Source: Akkermansiaceae bacterium
Lineage (GTDB): Bacteria; Verrucomicrobiota; Verrucomicrobiia; Verrucomicrobiales; Akkermansiaceae
NCBI GenBank assembly: GCA_025457665.1
Contig: JALOTY010000006.1
Location: forward strand, 30,124-94,123
Direction: 5' to 3'
DNA length: 64,000 nt
Shown piece by piece: positions 37,259 to 46,622 of this stretch. Under the pieces are notes generated by a model. That model was not told the origin of the DNA. It saw only the letters and a program-made list of their open reading frames with translations, and ran no database searches. Positions within the stretch are counted from its first letter, which is position 1; each line of letters opens with the position of its first letter. Both the position numbers and the translations under genes were made by a program.

Positions 37259-38983
37259 ATGCATATCGCCGATTGGATCATCCTCATCGCCTACCTTGCC
37301 GGCACTGTCGCCATCGGCGTCGTGCTCGGACGCAAGATTCGCAGCACCTCGGATCTCTTCTCCGCTGGCGGTGCCTCGCCGTGGTGGGCCAGCGGGCTGA
37401 GTGCCTTCATGACCATGTTCTCCGCCAACACCTTCGTGGTGTGGGGCGGCATGGCTTACCAGCACGGGCTCGTGGCCATCATGGTCAACCTTTGCTACGG
37501 CGTCGCCGCCCTCCTGGCGGGCTACACGGTGGCAGGAAAGTGGAAAAAGCTCGGGATCAAGACGCCGGCCGAGTTCGTCGAACGCCGCTTCGGCAAAGGC
37601 GCGCTGCATTTCTACACCTGGTCGATGATGGTGTACCGCCTCGTCGGCTGCGCGGGCGCGCTCTACGCCATCGCCATCCTCACGGTGGCGGTGACGAGGG
37701 GCGAAAACACCCCGTCCGCCGTCCAGGGGATGCCTCCCGAATTGGTCACCGCGATCCTGATCTTCGGTGCGGTGGTCGTGATCTACACCGTCATCGGCGG
37801 GCTGTGGGCGGTGCTGATGACCGATGTCATCCAGTTCATCGTTCTCAACCTCGCGGTCATCTTCGTGATCCCGCTCATCCTGATGGACATCGGCGGCATC
37901 GGCCAAACTCTTGCGAACATGCCCGAGGGATTCCTCGCCTTCACCTCGGGCTCGAAGTACACGTGGTTCTTCCTCTTCGGCTGGGTGGCCATCCATTATT
38001 TCATGATCGGTGCGGAGTTCGCCTTCGTGCAGCGCTACCTCTGCGTGCCTTCCGCGCGGGACGCGCGCCGCGGATCGGTGCTCTTCGGCGGCCTCTATCT
38101 CTTCTCGCCTTTCCTCTGGCTGTTGCCGCCCCTGCTATGGCGCGTGCAAAGCCCGATTCCCGACGGGGCCAGCGAGGAAATGATCCGGGTGCTGAAGGAA
38201 GAGGCCTACATCAAATCCTGCACGAACGTCCTGCCCCTCGGCATGGTCGGCCTCATGATGGCCGCCATGTTCTCGGCCACTGCGAGCACGATCAGCGGGC
38301 AGCTCAACGTGTTCTCCAGCGTCATCACCCAGGACATCTACCGCCCGCTGCGCAAGGCGATGACCGACAAACAACTGCTCGCGGCCGGACGCTGGTTCAC
38401 TCTTCTGCTGGGAGCGGTGATTTCCGCCCTCGCGCTGTGCATTCCGAAGATGGGTGGTGCCGAGAAAGTCATCATCTCCGTGACCGAGGTGATGGTCGTG
38501 CCCTTGCTGGCCCCCATCCTCTTCGGCCTGCTCAGCCGCCGGATCAATACGGCCACGCTCTGGACCACCGCAGGAACCTGCATTCCGCTGGGCCTTGCCT
38601 TCCATTTCCGCTGGATCGAGGTGGACGCCAGCACGCCGTTCGGCAACTGGCTGATGAATCAATCGATGACGCTCATCGGCGTGGTGATGCCCATGATCAT
38701 CGTGCTCATCGCCCACGTGCGAACCCGCAAGGTGGATCGCCTGTGGGCGAACATCGAGGAACTCCGCATCAATGAACAGAACGCCGTGGAAACGCGGACG
38801 GAAGGGCCGGCCGACCATTCCCCGGCGCGGATTGTCGCATGGAGCATGGTGGTCCTTGGTGCCGCCATGGCCTGCCTTATCCCGATCAATCCCGATCAAC
38901 GCCTCATCATTCTCATCTTTGCCCTCGTTCTCGCCGCCATCGGGGCGGTCATTCTCCGGGGAACGAAAACCGCCCGCCACTAA
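37259..38983 (+). CDS. Sodium:solute symporter (SSS family)
   Basis: The 574-residue inner-membrane protein has roughly 13-14 hydrophobic helices. It opens with HIADWIILIAYLAGTVAIG and contains the SSS-family phrases DLFSAGGASPWWASGLSAF, TPAEFVERRFG and the central YTVIGGLWAVLMTD followed by VIQF. SSS proteins couple sodium influx to uptake of sugars, amino acids or organic acids. Placed six bases after the GH fusion and six bases before the oxidoreductase gene, it is probably the uptake route for a monosaccharide or small acid released by the surrounding secreted enzymes. The locus has no SusC/SusD or ABC transporter in this window. Confidence 0.93.
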   Translation: MHIADWIILIAYLAGTVAIGVVLGRKIRSTSDLFSAGGASPWWASGLSAFMTMFSANTFVVWGGMAYQHGLVAIMVNLCYGVAALLAGYTVAGKWKKLGIKTPAEFVERRFGKGALHFYTWSMMVYRLVGCAGALYAIAILTVAVTRGENTPSAVQGMPPELVTAILIFGAVVVIYTVIGGLWAVLMTDVIQFIVLNLAVIFVIPLILMDIGGIGQTLANMPEGFLAFTSGSKYTWFFLFGWVAIHYFMIGAEFAFVQRYLCVPSARDARRGSVLFGGLYLFSPFLWLLPPLLWRVQSPIPDGASEEMIRVLKEEAYIKSCTNVLPLGMVGLMMAAMFSATASTISGQLNVFSSVITQDIYRPLRKAMTDKQLLAAGRWFTLLLGAVISALALCIPKMGGAEKVIISVTEVMVVPLLAPILFGLLSRRINTATLWTTAGTCIPLGLAFHFRWIEVDASTPFGNWLMNQSMTLIGVVMPMIIVLIAHVRTRKVDRLWANIEELRINEQNAVETRTEGPADHSPARIVAWSMVVLGAAMACLIPINPDQRLIILIFALVLAAIGAVILRGTKTARH

Positions 38984-38989
38984 ACGACC

Positions 38990-41284
38990 ATGATCCAGGA
39001 AGGCCCGACCGCATCCAGAAACCTCAGGACCGAAACCATTGACGCCGGACTGATCGTCGTCGGCGGCGGCCTGTCCGGTGTCTGTGCCGCCATTGCCGCC
39101 GCCCGACACGGAGTGAAAACCGTGCTCATTCAGGACCGACCGGTGCTCGGCGGAAACGCCTCAAGCGAGGTCCGTCTCTGGGTGCTGGGTGCCACCTCCC
39201 ACCTCGGCAACAACAACCGCTGGTCGCGCGAGGGCGGCATCCTCAACGAAATCCTTGAGGAAAACCTCTATCGCAACCGTCAGGGCAACGCGCTGATCTT
39301 CGATACGATCCTTCTCGAAAAATGCCTCGACGAGAAAAATCTAACATTGCTCCTCAACACCGCCGCTTATGAGGTCGAGAAAAGCGACCCTGATACGATC
39401 TCCGCGCTGCATGCCTTTTGTTCGCAGAACTCCACCCGCTACGTGCTTCGTGCGCCTTTGTTTTGCGACGCGTCTGGGGATGGAATCGTCGGCTTCATGG
39501 CCGGAGCTGCCTTCCGCATGGGCGCGGAGTCGAAAGAGGAATTCGGCGAGGGCTTCGCGCCGGATGCCGAGTATGGCCAGTTGTTAGGCCACTCGATGTA
39601 TTTCTCCACCAAGGACGTGGGCGTCCCGGTGAAATTCGTGGCACCCAGTTGGGCGCTCAAGGACATCACCAAGATCCCGCGATACCGTCAGTTCAACACC
39701 AACATGCAGGGCTGCAATTTCTGGTGGCTTGAATATGGGGGGCGGCTCGATACCATCCACCAGTCCGAGGAAATCAAATGGGAACTCTGGAAGGTAGTCT
39801 ATGGGGTCTGGGATTACATCAAGAACTCCGGCAGTTTCCCCGAGGCGGAGACGATGACCCTCGAATGGGTGGGCCATGTTCCGGGGAAACGCGAGAGCCG
39901 TCGATTCGAAGGCGATTACATCATCCGCCAACAGGACGTGGTCGAGCAGACGATCTTCGATGACGTCGTCGCCCATGGCGGCTGGGCTGTGGACCTGCAT
40001 CCGGCTGATGGCGTTTATTCCGAGCTTTCCGGCTGCACGCAGTGGCATTCGAAGGGGGTCTATGGCATCCCGTGGCGCTGCTACTACAGTCGTAATATTT
40101 CCAACCTGCTCTTGGCCGGGCGGATCATCAGTGCCACCCACGTGGCCTTCGGTTCCACCCGCGTGATGGCCACTTGTGCGGCTGGCGGACAGGCCGTAGG
40201 CACCGCTGCCGCCCTGTGTCTGGAAACGGCCGCCAAGCCTGCCGATCTTGCCTCCGGCAAGCTGCTCCGCGAACTGCAACTCCGCCTTCAGAGGGATGGA
40301 CAGTTTCTGCCGGGCAGGGTCATCGATGATTCCGCGGATCTCGCCCGTCAGGCCGCCGCGAGTGCCAGTTCGAGCTGCGTGCTCCGCGAGCTGACTCCGA
40401 ACAAGGCCTGGGTGCGGCTCGACAGTTCCTGGGCCATGCTCGTGCCGCTCACCGCCGGCACACGCCCCACGGTTTCCTTTGAGATCAATGCCGAACAGAC
40501 CGGCGTGCTTCGTGTGGAACTGCGCCGCTCCGAGAAGGCTGGGAATTTCACGCCGGAAGTCCTCGTTGAAGCGCTCGATATCCCATTCAGCGAAGGGGAA
40601 TCACGCCTTGGCGCCGCTTTCGCCAAGGGAGTGGATCGCGATGCGTATTATTTCATCAAACTCTGCGAGGACCCCTCGGTCCGCGTCCGTGTGAGCGATG
40701 CGAGGTTGACCGGGGTGCTTGCCGTCACCACCGCTTTCAACAAGGCAGTGGCGAAATCCAGCGTGCAGGAACCGCCGGAAGGGATCGGCATCGATCGTTT
40801 CGAATTCTGGCTGCCCAAGCGCCGACCGGAAGGCAGGAACCTCGCGATGACTTTTGATCCGCCCATCGATCTCTTCGGCCCCGCCAATGTCATCGGCGGT
40901 CCGGCGCGCCCGGTCGATGCCGTTCATGCCTGGGTCGCCGATCCCTCCGATCCCGCGCCCGAGGTGAGGCTCGACTGGAAGGAAACCCAGGAGATCGCAC
41001 GCATCCGCATCGAGTTCGATCCCGATTGGGATCATCCCATGGAGTCCGTTCTCATGACCCATCCGGAAGAAGTGGTGCCCTTCATGGTGAAGGATTTCGA
41101 CCTGTTGGATCAGGATGGGACCGTCCTGCATTCCGTGCGCGACCATCATGGTGCGATCCACGAATGGAAGCCCGCGGTGGCCATCACTGCGCGGCGCATC
41201 ATCCTTCGTGTGCTGTCCACTCATGGCGCTCCTGCAGCCGTCTTCGGCATTCGAGTGTTTGGTGTTCACCCCACATCGTCGTGA
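38990..41284 (+). CDS. FAD-dependent oxidoreductase (FAD_oxidored family) with C-terminal beta domains
   Basis: The 764-residue protein has no obvious signal peptide. An N-terminal Rossmann FAD-binding motif is seen at about residues 20-35 (IVVGGGLSGVCAAIAAA). It is followed by GGNASSEVRLWVLGA, a segment typical of the FAD_oxidored family, and ATCAAGGQAVGTAAAL near residue 400. The C-terminal 300 residues are beta-rich and discoidin-like (about 630-760). Family members are often found in polysaccharide loci of Planctomycetes and Verrucomicrobia, but their reactions are mostly unknown. An oxidation of a released sugar is plausible and unproven. The stop codon overlaps the GTG start of the GH16 gene by four bases. 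Confidence 0.85.
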   Translation: MIQEGPTASRNLRTETIDAGLIVVGGGLSGVCAAIAAARHGVKTVLIQDRPVLGGNASSEVRLWVLGATSHLGNNNRWSREGGILNEILEENLYRNRQGNALIFDTILLEKCLDEKNLTLLLNTAAYEVEKSDPDTISALHAFCSQNSTRYVLRAPLFCDASGDGIVGFMAGAAFRMGAESKEEFGEGFAPDAEYGQLLGHSMYFSTKDVGVPVKFVAPSWALKDITKIPRYRQFNTNMQGCNFWWLEYGGRLDTIHQSEEIKWELWKVVYGVWDYIKNSGSFPEAETMTLEWVGHVPGKRESRRFEGDYIIRQQDVVEQTIFDDVVAHGGWAVDLHPADGVYSELSGCTQWHSKGVYGIPWRCYYSRNISNLLLAGRIISATHVAFGSTRVMATCAAGGQAVGTAAALCLETAAKPADLASGKLLRELQLRLQRDGQFLPGRVIDDSADLARQAAASASSSCVLRELTPNKAWVRLDSSWAMLVPLTAGTRPTVSFEINAEQTGVLRVELRRSEKAGNFTPEVLVEALDIPFSEGESRLGAAFAKGVDRDAYYFIKLCEDPSVRVRVSDARLTGVLAVTTAFNKAVAKSSVQEPPEGIGIDRFEFWLPKRRPEGRNLAMTFDPPIDLFGPANVIGGPARPVDAVHAWVADPSDPAPEVRLDWKETQEIARIRIEFDPDWDHPMESVLMTHPEEVVPFMVKDFDLLDQDGTVLHSVRDHHGAIHEWKPAVAITARRIILRVLSTHGAPAAVFGIRVFGVHPTSS

Positions 41285-43371
41285 CTCGATACGCCTTCCC
41301 GAACTCTCTGGTGTTTCTGCTGGCCTGCTTGACTGCTGGCGCTCCTTCCGGAACATCGGCGAATCCCCGCCCCATCTGGATCGAAGCGGAGGATTTCACG
41401 ACCCCGGGCGGTTGGATCCGCGCACAAAATCAAACCGCGCTGATGGGGCGGACGAGCGGGAAAAGCAGCAAAAGCCAAAACCTCACGGCATCGACAAAAA
41501 TCCAAGTCGATGCGGCCGGAACCTACAAGCTGTGGGTCAGGGCCTACGGCAGCAAAGACTCCAAACGGCCCCGTGATTTCCGGGTATCGATTCACTCGGT
41601 TGATTCCACGGCAAAACTGGGAACCCATGGCAACGATGGCTGGGCATGGCAAAACGCCGGAGTCTTTCGGCTTGAAAAAGGCGAGGTCGGCATCGAGTTG
41701 ATCGACTCCAGCCAATACTACGCCCGCTGCGACAAACTCCTCCTCACTCCGGACCTCAACTACACGCCAAAGGGAATCGGTGGAGCCTCGAACGCACGGC
41801 ACATCCTGCCGGCCGATCATCAGCCACCGCGATACGCCCGAGCCATTTTCAACGATCTTCAAGCGGGTCCCCTTGCTGACCAAGTGGGTGGCGAAGGATT
41901 CGAGCAAGATGAAACGTGGTCCGTGCAAGGTGACATCCACATCCTGCCAGAGGACCTGCAAATGCCTGCCTCGGATGGCAGGGAATACGTTCGTTCCCAA
42001 AGCGGCAACCCCGCTCTTCTCGTCGCAGGAAACACCGGCACGAGCCAGGCAGTTCGACTCCTCGCCGCTCCCATGAAAGGCAAGGTCTGGTTCCGCTTTC
42101 TGGTAAAACCGCAAGACCCCTCGGGCACCGCCGGCATCAGGCTCCTTCCAGAGGAAGATATCCCAGCGGGATACGAGATTACCTCCAAAGGCAGCGATCT
42201 CTCGATGGGAGTCTCCGGTTCATCCCCGATCGGAAAAATCGAAAATGCCCTCCCTCTTGGAAAGACCTCCGTCGTTTTGGGCAGCATCGATGTGGACGCG
42301 GATCGCGATGGCAGGCGAACGCTTTCCGTCTGGGTCAATCCGGATGTCGATCAACCCGGCAAACCCCTCCTGGAGCGGATCTTGCCCGGTCCTCTCCCAA
42401 ACATCACCCGCCTGGCCATCGTCATGTCCACCGGGAAATCGCAGGCCGGCGCCCCGCTGCTGGATGAAGTGATTCTGAGCAACCATCCCTATCCCGCGGG
42501 CTACCATCATGTCGCCCCCAGGAAACGGCACTTCGGCCAGTGGCACATCCCGGTCAAGGTGGCGGAAAGCGCAACCCCACTCCCTCCTCCGGGATACAGC
42601 TTGGTCTTCTCCGATGAGTTCGATTCCAAGCAACTCGATCCTACCAAGTGGGATTACCGTCTCCGCGATAAAGCGGACAGCGCTCAGGAGTCGGAAAACG
42701 TCGAGTTGGAGGATGGCAACCTCATCATCCATGCAAGGAAACAACGTCTGGGCGCTTACCACTACACCGGCGGCGGGATCATCAGCAAGGACCTGTTCGT
42801 CTACGGCTACTACGAATCCCGTTTCAAAATCCCCGCCTCCGAAGGCTGGCACACAGCATTCTGGACCATGCCGGAGTATGAGCCGAAGGAACTCCGAAAC
42901 ACGGAAATCGATTTTTGCGAACAAGACAGCGGCGATCCCCATTACTTCAGTCTCGGATTGATCAATCATCGCGAAAAAGGATGGAACGCATCCAACATCG
43001 GCCGCTGGGTGGTCGAGGATGCGCCCAACATGGTCGAGGAGTTCGTGACCATCGCGGCGGAGTTCACCCCCGAAATCATCCGTTTCTACATGAACGGACG
43101 CCTGGTCAAAGAAGTCGATTCCCGCCTGTTTCCCCACGGCCCCGCCACAGTCCAACTCTCCTGCATCGCATCACGCAAAAAGGGCGACCGCTTCCAGGAC
43201 GATGCCCGGCTTCCCAGTCAGGCCACGTTCGACTACGTCCGTGTGTATCAGCATCCCCGATACGCGGATGCCGAAGCGGCGGCGAAAACAAAAGCGGTCT
43301 TGCCGACGAAACCCCTGCCACCTCTCAGCGAGCGCGTCAGGCCGGATGCCAAGACAGGCGAGCTCGATTGA
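41281..43371 (+). CDS. Secreted GH16 endo-glycanase with N-terminal binding module
   Basis: I infer a GTG start at 41281 because it overlaps the previous stop codon (GTGA) and opens a signal peptide (NSLVFLLACLTAGAPSGTSA); no ATG is near. The 696-residue protein has a carbohydrate-binding-like N-terminal module (about 28-165, with IWIEAEDF), a middle beta domain, and a C-terminal GH16 jelly roll (about 435-680). The GH16 active site is intact: E542-I-D544-F-C-E547, the ExDxxE nucleophile/acid pair. GH16 enzymes cut internal beta-1,3 or beta-1,4 bonds in laminarin, agar, porphyran, carrageenan or related galactans. The galactosidase-type neighbours favour a galactan, but the subfamily cannot be fixed by eye. 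Confidence 0.88.
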   Translation: MTRYAFPNSLVFLLACLTAGAPSGTSANPRPIWIEAEDFTTPGGWIRAQNQTALMGRTSGKSSKSQNLTASTKIQVDAAGTYKLWVRAYGSKDSKRPRDFRVSIHSVDSTAKLGTHGNDGWAWQNAGVFRLEKGEVGIELIDSSQYYARCDKLLLTPDLNYTPKGIGGASNARHILPADHQPPRYARAIFNDLQAGPLADQVGGEGFEQDETWSVQGDIHILPEDLQMPASDGREYVRSQSGNPALLVAGNTGTSQAVRLLAAPMKGKVWFRFLVKPQDPSGTAGIRLLPEEDIPAGYEITSKGSDLSMGVSGSSPIGKIENALPLGKTSVVLGSIDVDADRDGRRTLSVWVNPDVDQPGKPLLERILPGPLPNITRLAIVMSTGKSQAGAPLLDEVILSNHPYPAGYHHVAPRKRHFGQWHIPVKVAESATPLPPPGYSLVFSDEFDSKQLDPTKWDYRLRDKADSAQESENVELEDGNLIIHARKQRLGAYHYTGGGIISKDLFVYGYYESRFKIPASEGWHTAFWTMPEYEPKELRNTEIDFCEQDSGDPHYFSLGLINHREKGWNASNIGRWVVEDAPNMVEEFVTIAAEFTPEIIRFYMNGRLVKEVDSRLFPHGPATVQLSCIASRKKGDRFQDDARLPSQATFDYVRVYQHPRYADAEAAAKTKAVLPTKPLPPLSERVRPDAKTGELD

Positions 43372-43395
43372 AGTGCGGAAAGGAGTATCGACATC

Positions 43396-44460
43396 ATGAA
43401 ATCCATCATCTTTCTCGCCCTGTGGGGCTTCTTTGCAGCGATGGTCACCGCGCAGGAGACGAATTCCGGTGAGCCCAAATCGGCGGCGTTCCGGCCCGGT
43501 CGACCCTGGCTTGATACGAACGGCGTCCTGATCAATGCCCACGGTTTTTGCGTCATTGATTTCGGCGGTCGCCATTATTGGTATGGCTCGCACAAGATCG
43601 AAGGAAAGACCGAGGATGAGAAGAACGAAGCCGGAGTGCGCTGCTACGTGAGCGACAATCTCATCGACTGGGAGGATCAGGGACTGGTCCTTGACGTTTT
43701 CGCCGATGATGCCCATGCCGAATTGAAAGAGGCCTTCATCCTTGATCGGCCCAAGGTGATCTATCAAGAGGCGAGCGGGACCTTCATCCTCTATTTCAAA
43801 CTCTATCCTCCCAAGGAGAAGGGAGGGAAAAGCGGCAAGGACTATGCATGGGTCGGCGTGGCCACTGCCGACAAACCCATCGGACCATTCAAATACCGGG
43901 GATACTTCCTCGGCAATCACAACAAGTTCGGCACCGGCGATTTCGCAATTTTCCAGGATACCGATGGCGCGATCTATCATGTCGCTGTTCGCAAGCCGGA
44001 CAAGGCGCTCGTTTATGGGCGGTTGTCCGAGGACGGACTGAAACCTGTGGGCGAATACAAGGTTATGGAAGGTGTGACCAAGCACACGGAAGCGCCCACG
44101 TTCTTTCGACGTGGAGATCAGGTTTACCTCCTCGGATCGGGGACCTCGGGCTGGAAACCGAACGCGGCCCGACTGTTCGTCGCGGACCGCTTCACCGGAC
44201 CCTACAAGGAACTCCCGAACCCATGCCAAGGAGTGAATCCCATCAACAACATGGGACCCGACAAGACCTTCGGCGGCCAGAGCACTTTCGTTTATCCCGT
44301 CGCCGGGCGCAAGGATGCGTGGATCGCCATGTTCGACATCAACAAGCCGGAAGACCCGGTCAATGCCGGCTACATCTGGCTGCCCATCGAATTCGAGGGC
44401 GATCAACCCGTCATCCGCTGGCGTGACCAGTGGGACCTTTCGGTTTTCTCCAATCCCTGA
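43396..44460 (+). CDS. Secreted GH43-like glycosidase, paralogue of the operon's first gene
   Basis: The 354-residue protein has a signal peptide (IIFLALWGFFAAMVTAQ) and a single GH43-like five-bladed propeller. It is collinear with residues 30-350 of the 34541-37252 protein, sharing AFRPGRPWLDT, INAHGF, YYWYGSHK/HYWYGSHK, ILDRPKVIY, VAVRKPDKAL and FGGQSTFV. The two probably arose by duplication; this one lacks the GH9-like half. The opening block resembles exo-beta-1,3-galactanases of GH43, in which the catalytic base can be absent. A good ribosome site (AGGAG at 43381-43385) lies 10 bases before the ATG. It ends 10 bases before the fucosidase gene. Confidence 0.82.
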   Translation: MKSIIFLALWGFFAAMVTAQETNSGEPKSAAFRPGRPWLDTNGVLINAHGFCVIDFGGRHYWYGSHKIEGKTEDEKNEAGVRCYVSDNLIDWEDQGLVLDVFADDAHAELKEAFILDRPKVIYQEASGTFILYFKLYPPKEKGGKSGKDYAWVGVATADKPIGPFKYRGYFLGNHNKFGTGDFAIFQDTDGAIYHVAVRKPDKALVYGRLSEDGLKPVGEYKVMEGVTKHTEAPTFFRRGDQVYLLGSGTSGWKPNAARLFVADRFTGPYKELPNPCQGVNPINNMGPDKTFGGQSTFVYPVAGRKDAWIAMFDINKPEDPVNAGYIWLPIEFEGDQPVIRWRDQWDLSVFSNP

Positions 44461-44470
44461 AACTCGCTGA

Positions 44471-46402
44471 ATGATGAACACTCTCATGCCTCGTCCAATC
44501 ATCGCTTTCCTCGCCGTGGTGTTTCCTTCCGTGGCCCTCGCCCAGACGAAGGCCGCCACTCCGGAGGTGGGCAAGGTCGTCAACGGTGGATTCGAAGCTG
44601 CAGGACTGAGGGACTGGGGTGACTGGCGGATCCGCCAGGCCAAGGTGAGTGACCAGGCCCATGCGGGAAAGCAGGCCGTTGCCTTGGGTCCGGAGCGCGC
44701 GATGTGTTCGCAAAAGGTCCCCATCGAACCGAACAGCCTCTATCGACTCTCCGCTTACGTGCGGACCGAGGCTGGATCGGAGGAAGTCATGATGATGGCC
44801 AGCGAATACGGAGGCGAGAAACTGTCGGTTTCCAGCGCTCTAACAGAATACACCAGGATCAGCCTTGAGTTTGTCACCGCCCATACCGCCAGGGAAATGC
44901 TCATCACCCTGATGCATCCGGGAGGTCCCGGGACGGGATATGTCGATGAAGTGGTGTTGACCCGTCTCGGAGACGCGCCGCCGCCCGTGATTCAGGACTT
45001 CATGAAGTTTGAGGAACGCCCGATCCGCTCCGAGGGTGGGGTGGCGCAGCAACCGGACGAAACGCTGGCTTGGTTCCAGGATGCGAAATTCGGGATGTTC
45101 ATCCACTGGGGCGTGTATTCCTCGATGCCCGAAGGCTCGGAATGGGTCATGCATCAGGAGGCCTACACGCCCGAAGTGTATCGCCAGCGGGCGGAGGATC
45201 CGGAGAAAGGTTTCACCGCCGCAAAATACAATCCGGCCGACTGGGCAAAGCTCGCCAAGACCGCCGGGATGAAATACATGGTTCTTACCACACGGCATCA
45301 CGACGGTTATGCCCTGTTCGACAGCCGCCATGAGAACAGTTGGACCAGCGTCAAGCATCTCAAGCGTGATCTGATTGCGGAATATGTCGAAGCCGTGCGC
45401 GAGGCGGGCTTGCATGTCGGGCTGTATTATTCGCCCATGAGCTGGCGCTATCCGGGCTACTACGACGTTTATGGTACGAACTGCAAACCAAACGTCTGGG
45501 GCTACAAGACCTCGCCCGACCACAAGGAGAACGCCCGGGTGATGAAGGAAGAGGTTTATGAACAGGTGGGCCGGCTCTTTTCCAGGTATGGGCCCATCGA
45601 TTACATGTTCTGGGACGGCGGTTGGCTGGGTCAATCGGTGGATCGTGAACTGGAGGACCTTTTCTGGGACACGGGCATGTTTCAGAATCCGCAAAACGAA
45701 TGGCCGGTATCGCCGCAGCATGTCATCAAGGATCCCGCCACAGGCAAGGCACTCGGCATCATGGGGATGGCCCGCCATTTCCAACCGCGTCTGCTGGTCA
45801 ATGAACGCTTCGGCTGGGTGGGCGACATCCATGGCGAGGAAGGCGGCGCAGCCATGGCCGGCCCGGTTCGCGTGCAGCCGACCGAGAAATGCATGTCCTT
45901 GATGAAAGGCGGCTGGGGCTTCCGTCCCAACATGCCTGTCGTGCCCTTTGAGGATGTGATTGTTTATCTCTCCGACTGCACCATCCGCAATGCCAACTAC
46001 CTTCTCAACGTCACGCCGGACCGCGAAGGAGTCATCCCCGAAAACCAGATCGAAGTCCTCGAACAGATCGGTGCCTGGATGGACAAGGTGGGTGAGGCGA
46101 TCCACGGGACCCGAGGTGGGCCCTGGCAACCGCAATTCGGCGAGTATGGCTTTTCGTTCCGCGAGAACCACATTTACGCCCATATTTTCTCCGGCTATCG
46201 CGAGCGGGGTGCGGGCACCTTCCAAACCCATTCCATCGGATCCAAGTCGGTCCAATCTGTCACCGACCTCTTCACCGGGAAAGAACTCCCTTGGGAAAAA
46301 AACGCCAACGGGACGGTGAGCATCCGCGGCGTGGAGTATGGGAAAACCCCTCATGTGACCCTGTTGCGGATCACTTTGGACTCGGACATCGAGTCCCCCT
46401 GA
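44471..46402 (+). CDS. Secreted GH29 alpha-L-fucosidase
   Basis: The 643-residue protein has a signal peptide (AFLAVVFPSVALAQ). A beta-sandwich carbohydrate-binding-like module follows (about 35-165, opening VVNGGFEAAGLRDW), then a GH29 barrel (about 190-530) and a C-terminal beta domain. Barrel signatures are WFQDAKFGMFIHWGVYS, LTTRHHDGYALFDS and the nucleophile D382 in IDYMFWDGGW. GH29 enzymes remove alpha-L-fucose, and some family members act on alpha-L-galactose in algal galactans. It is the last gene of the operon; 220 bases follow before the next gene. They contain a 6-bp hairpin at 46461-46476 without a T-run, so no terminator is called. Confidence 0.95.
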   Translation: MMNTLMPRPIIAFLAVVFPSVALAQTKAATPEVGKVVNGGFEAAGLRDWGDWRIRQAKVSDQAHAGKQAVALGPERAMCSQKVPIEPNSLYRLSAYVRTEAGSEEVMMMASEYGGEKLSVSSALTEYTRISLEFVTAHTAREMLITLMHPGGPGTGYVDEVVLTRLGDAPPPVIQDFMKFEERPIRSEGGVAQQPDETLAWFQDAKFGMFIHWGVYSSMPEGSEWVMHQEAYTPEVYRQRAEDPEKGFTAAKYNPADWAKLAKTAGMKYMVLTTRHHDGYALFDSRHENSWTSVKHLKRDLIAEYVEAVREAGLHVGLYYSPMSWRYPGYYDVYGTNCKPNVWGYKTSPDHKENARVMKEEVYEQVGRLFSRYGPIDYMFWDGGWLGQSVDRELEDLFWDTGMFQNPQNEWPVSPQHVIKDPATGKALGIMGMARHFQPRLLVNERFGWVGDIHGEEGGAAMAGPVRVQPTEKCMSLMKGGWGFRPNMPVVPFEDVIVYLSDCTIRNANYLLNVTPDREGVIPENQIEVLEQIGAWMDKVGEAIHGTRGGPWQPQFGEYGFSFRENHIYAHIFSGYRERGAGTFQTHSIGSKSVQSVTDLFTGKELPWEKNANGTVSIRGVEYGKTPHVTLLRITLDSDIESP

Positions 46403-46622
46403 GAGATCGGCTGCATGCGGTCTGGAGGGTTGGCAGGAGGACAAAAGCGACCCTAAGTCGGGCCGCCGGAGCGGCCAAGGTTGGCGTTGGCTCGGAATTT
46501 GATTGTCATCCGATTCACTGCGGATAGGTGCATGGCTCACTGGTGGTGGTTTTCCCACGCCCGCGACAAACTTTGGTCCGGGGAATGCTGCCAACGGACC
46601 TCGCTGACCTCGTAAAACATTC

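Noticed and set aside
37201..38775. Second plus-strand frame of 524 codons over the symporter gene
   Set aside because: Arg/His-rich product in the wrong frame; the symporter frame has clear membrane helices.
46461..46476. Terminator after the fucosidase gene
   Set aside because: A perfect 6-bp stem with a 4-base loop is present but no T-run follows.
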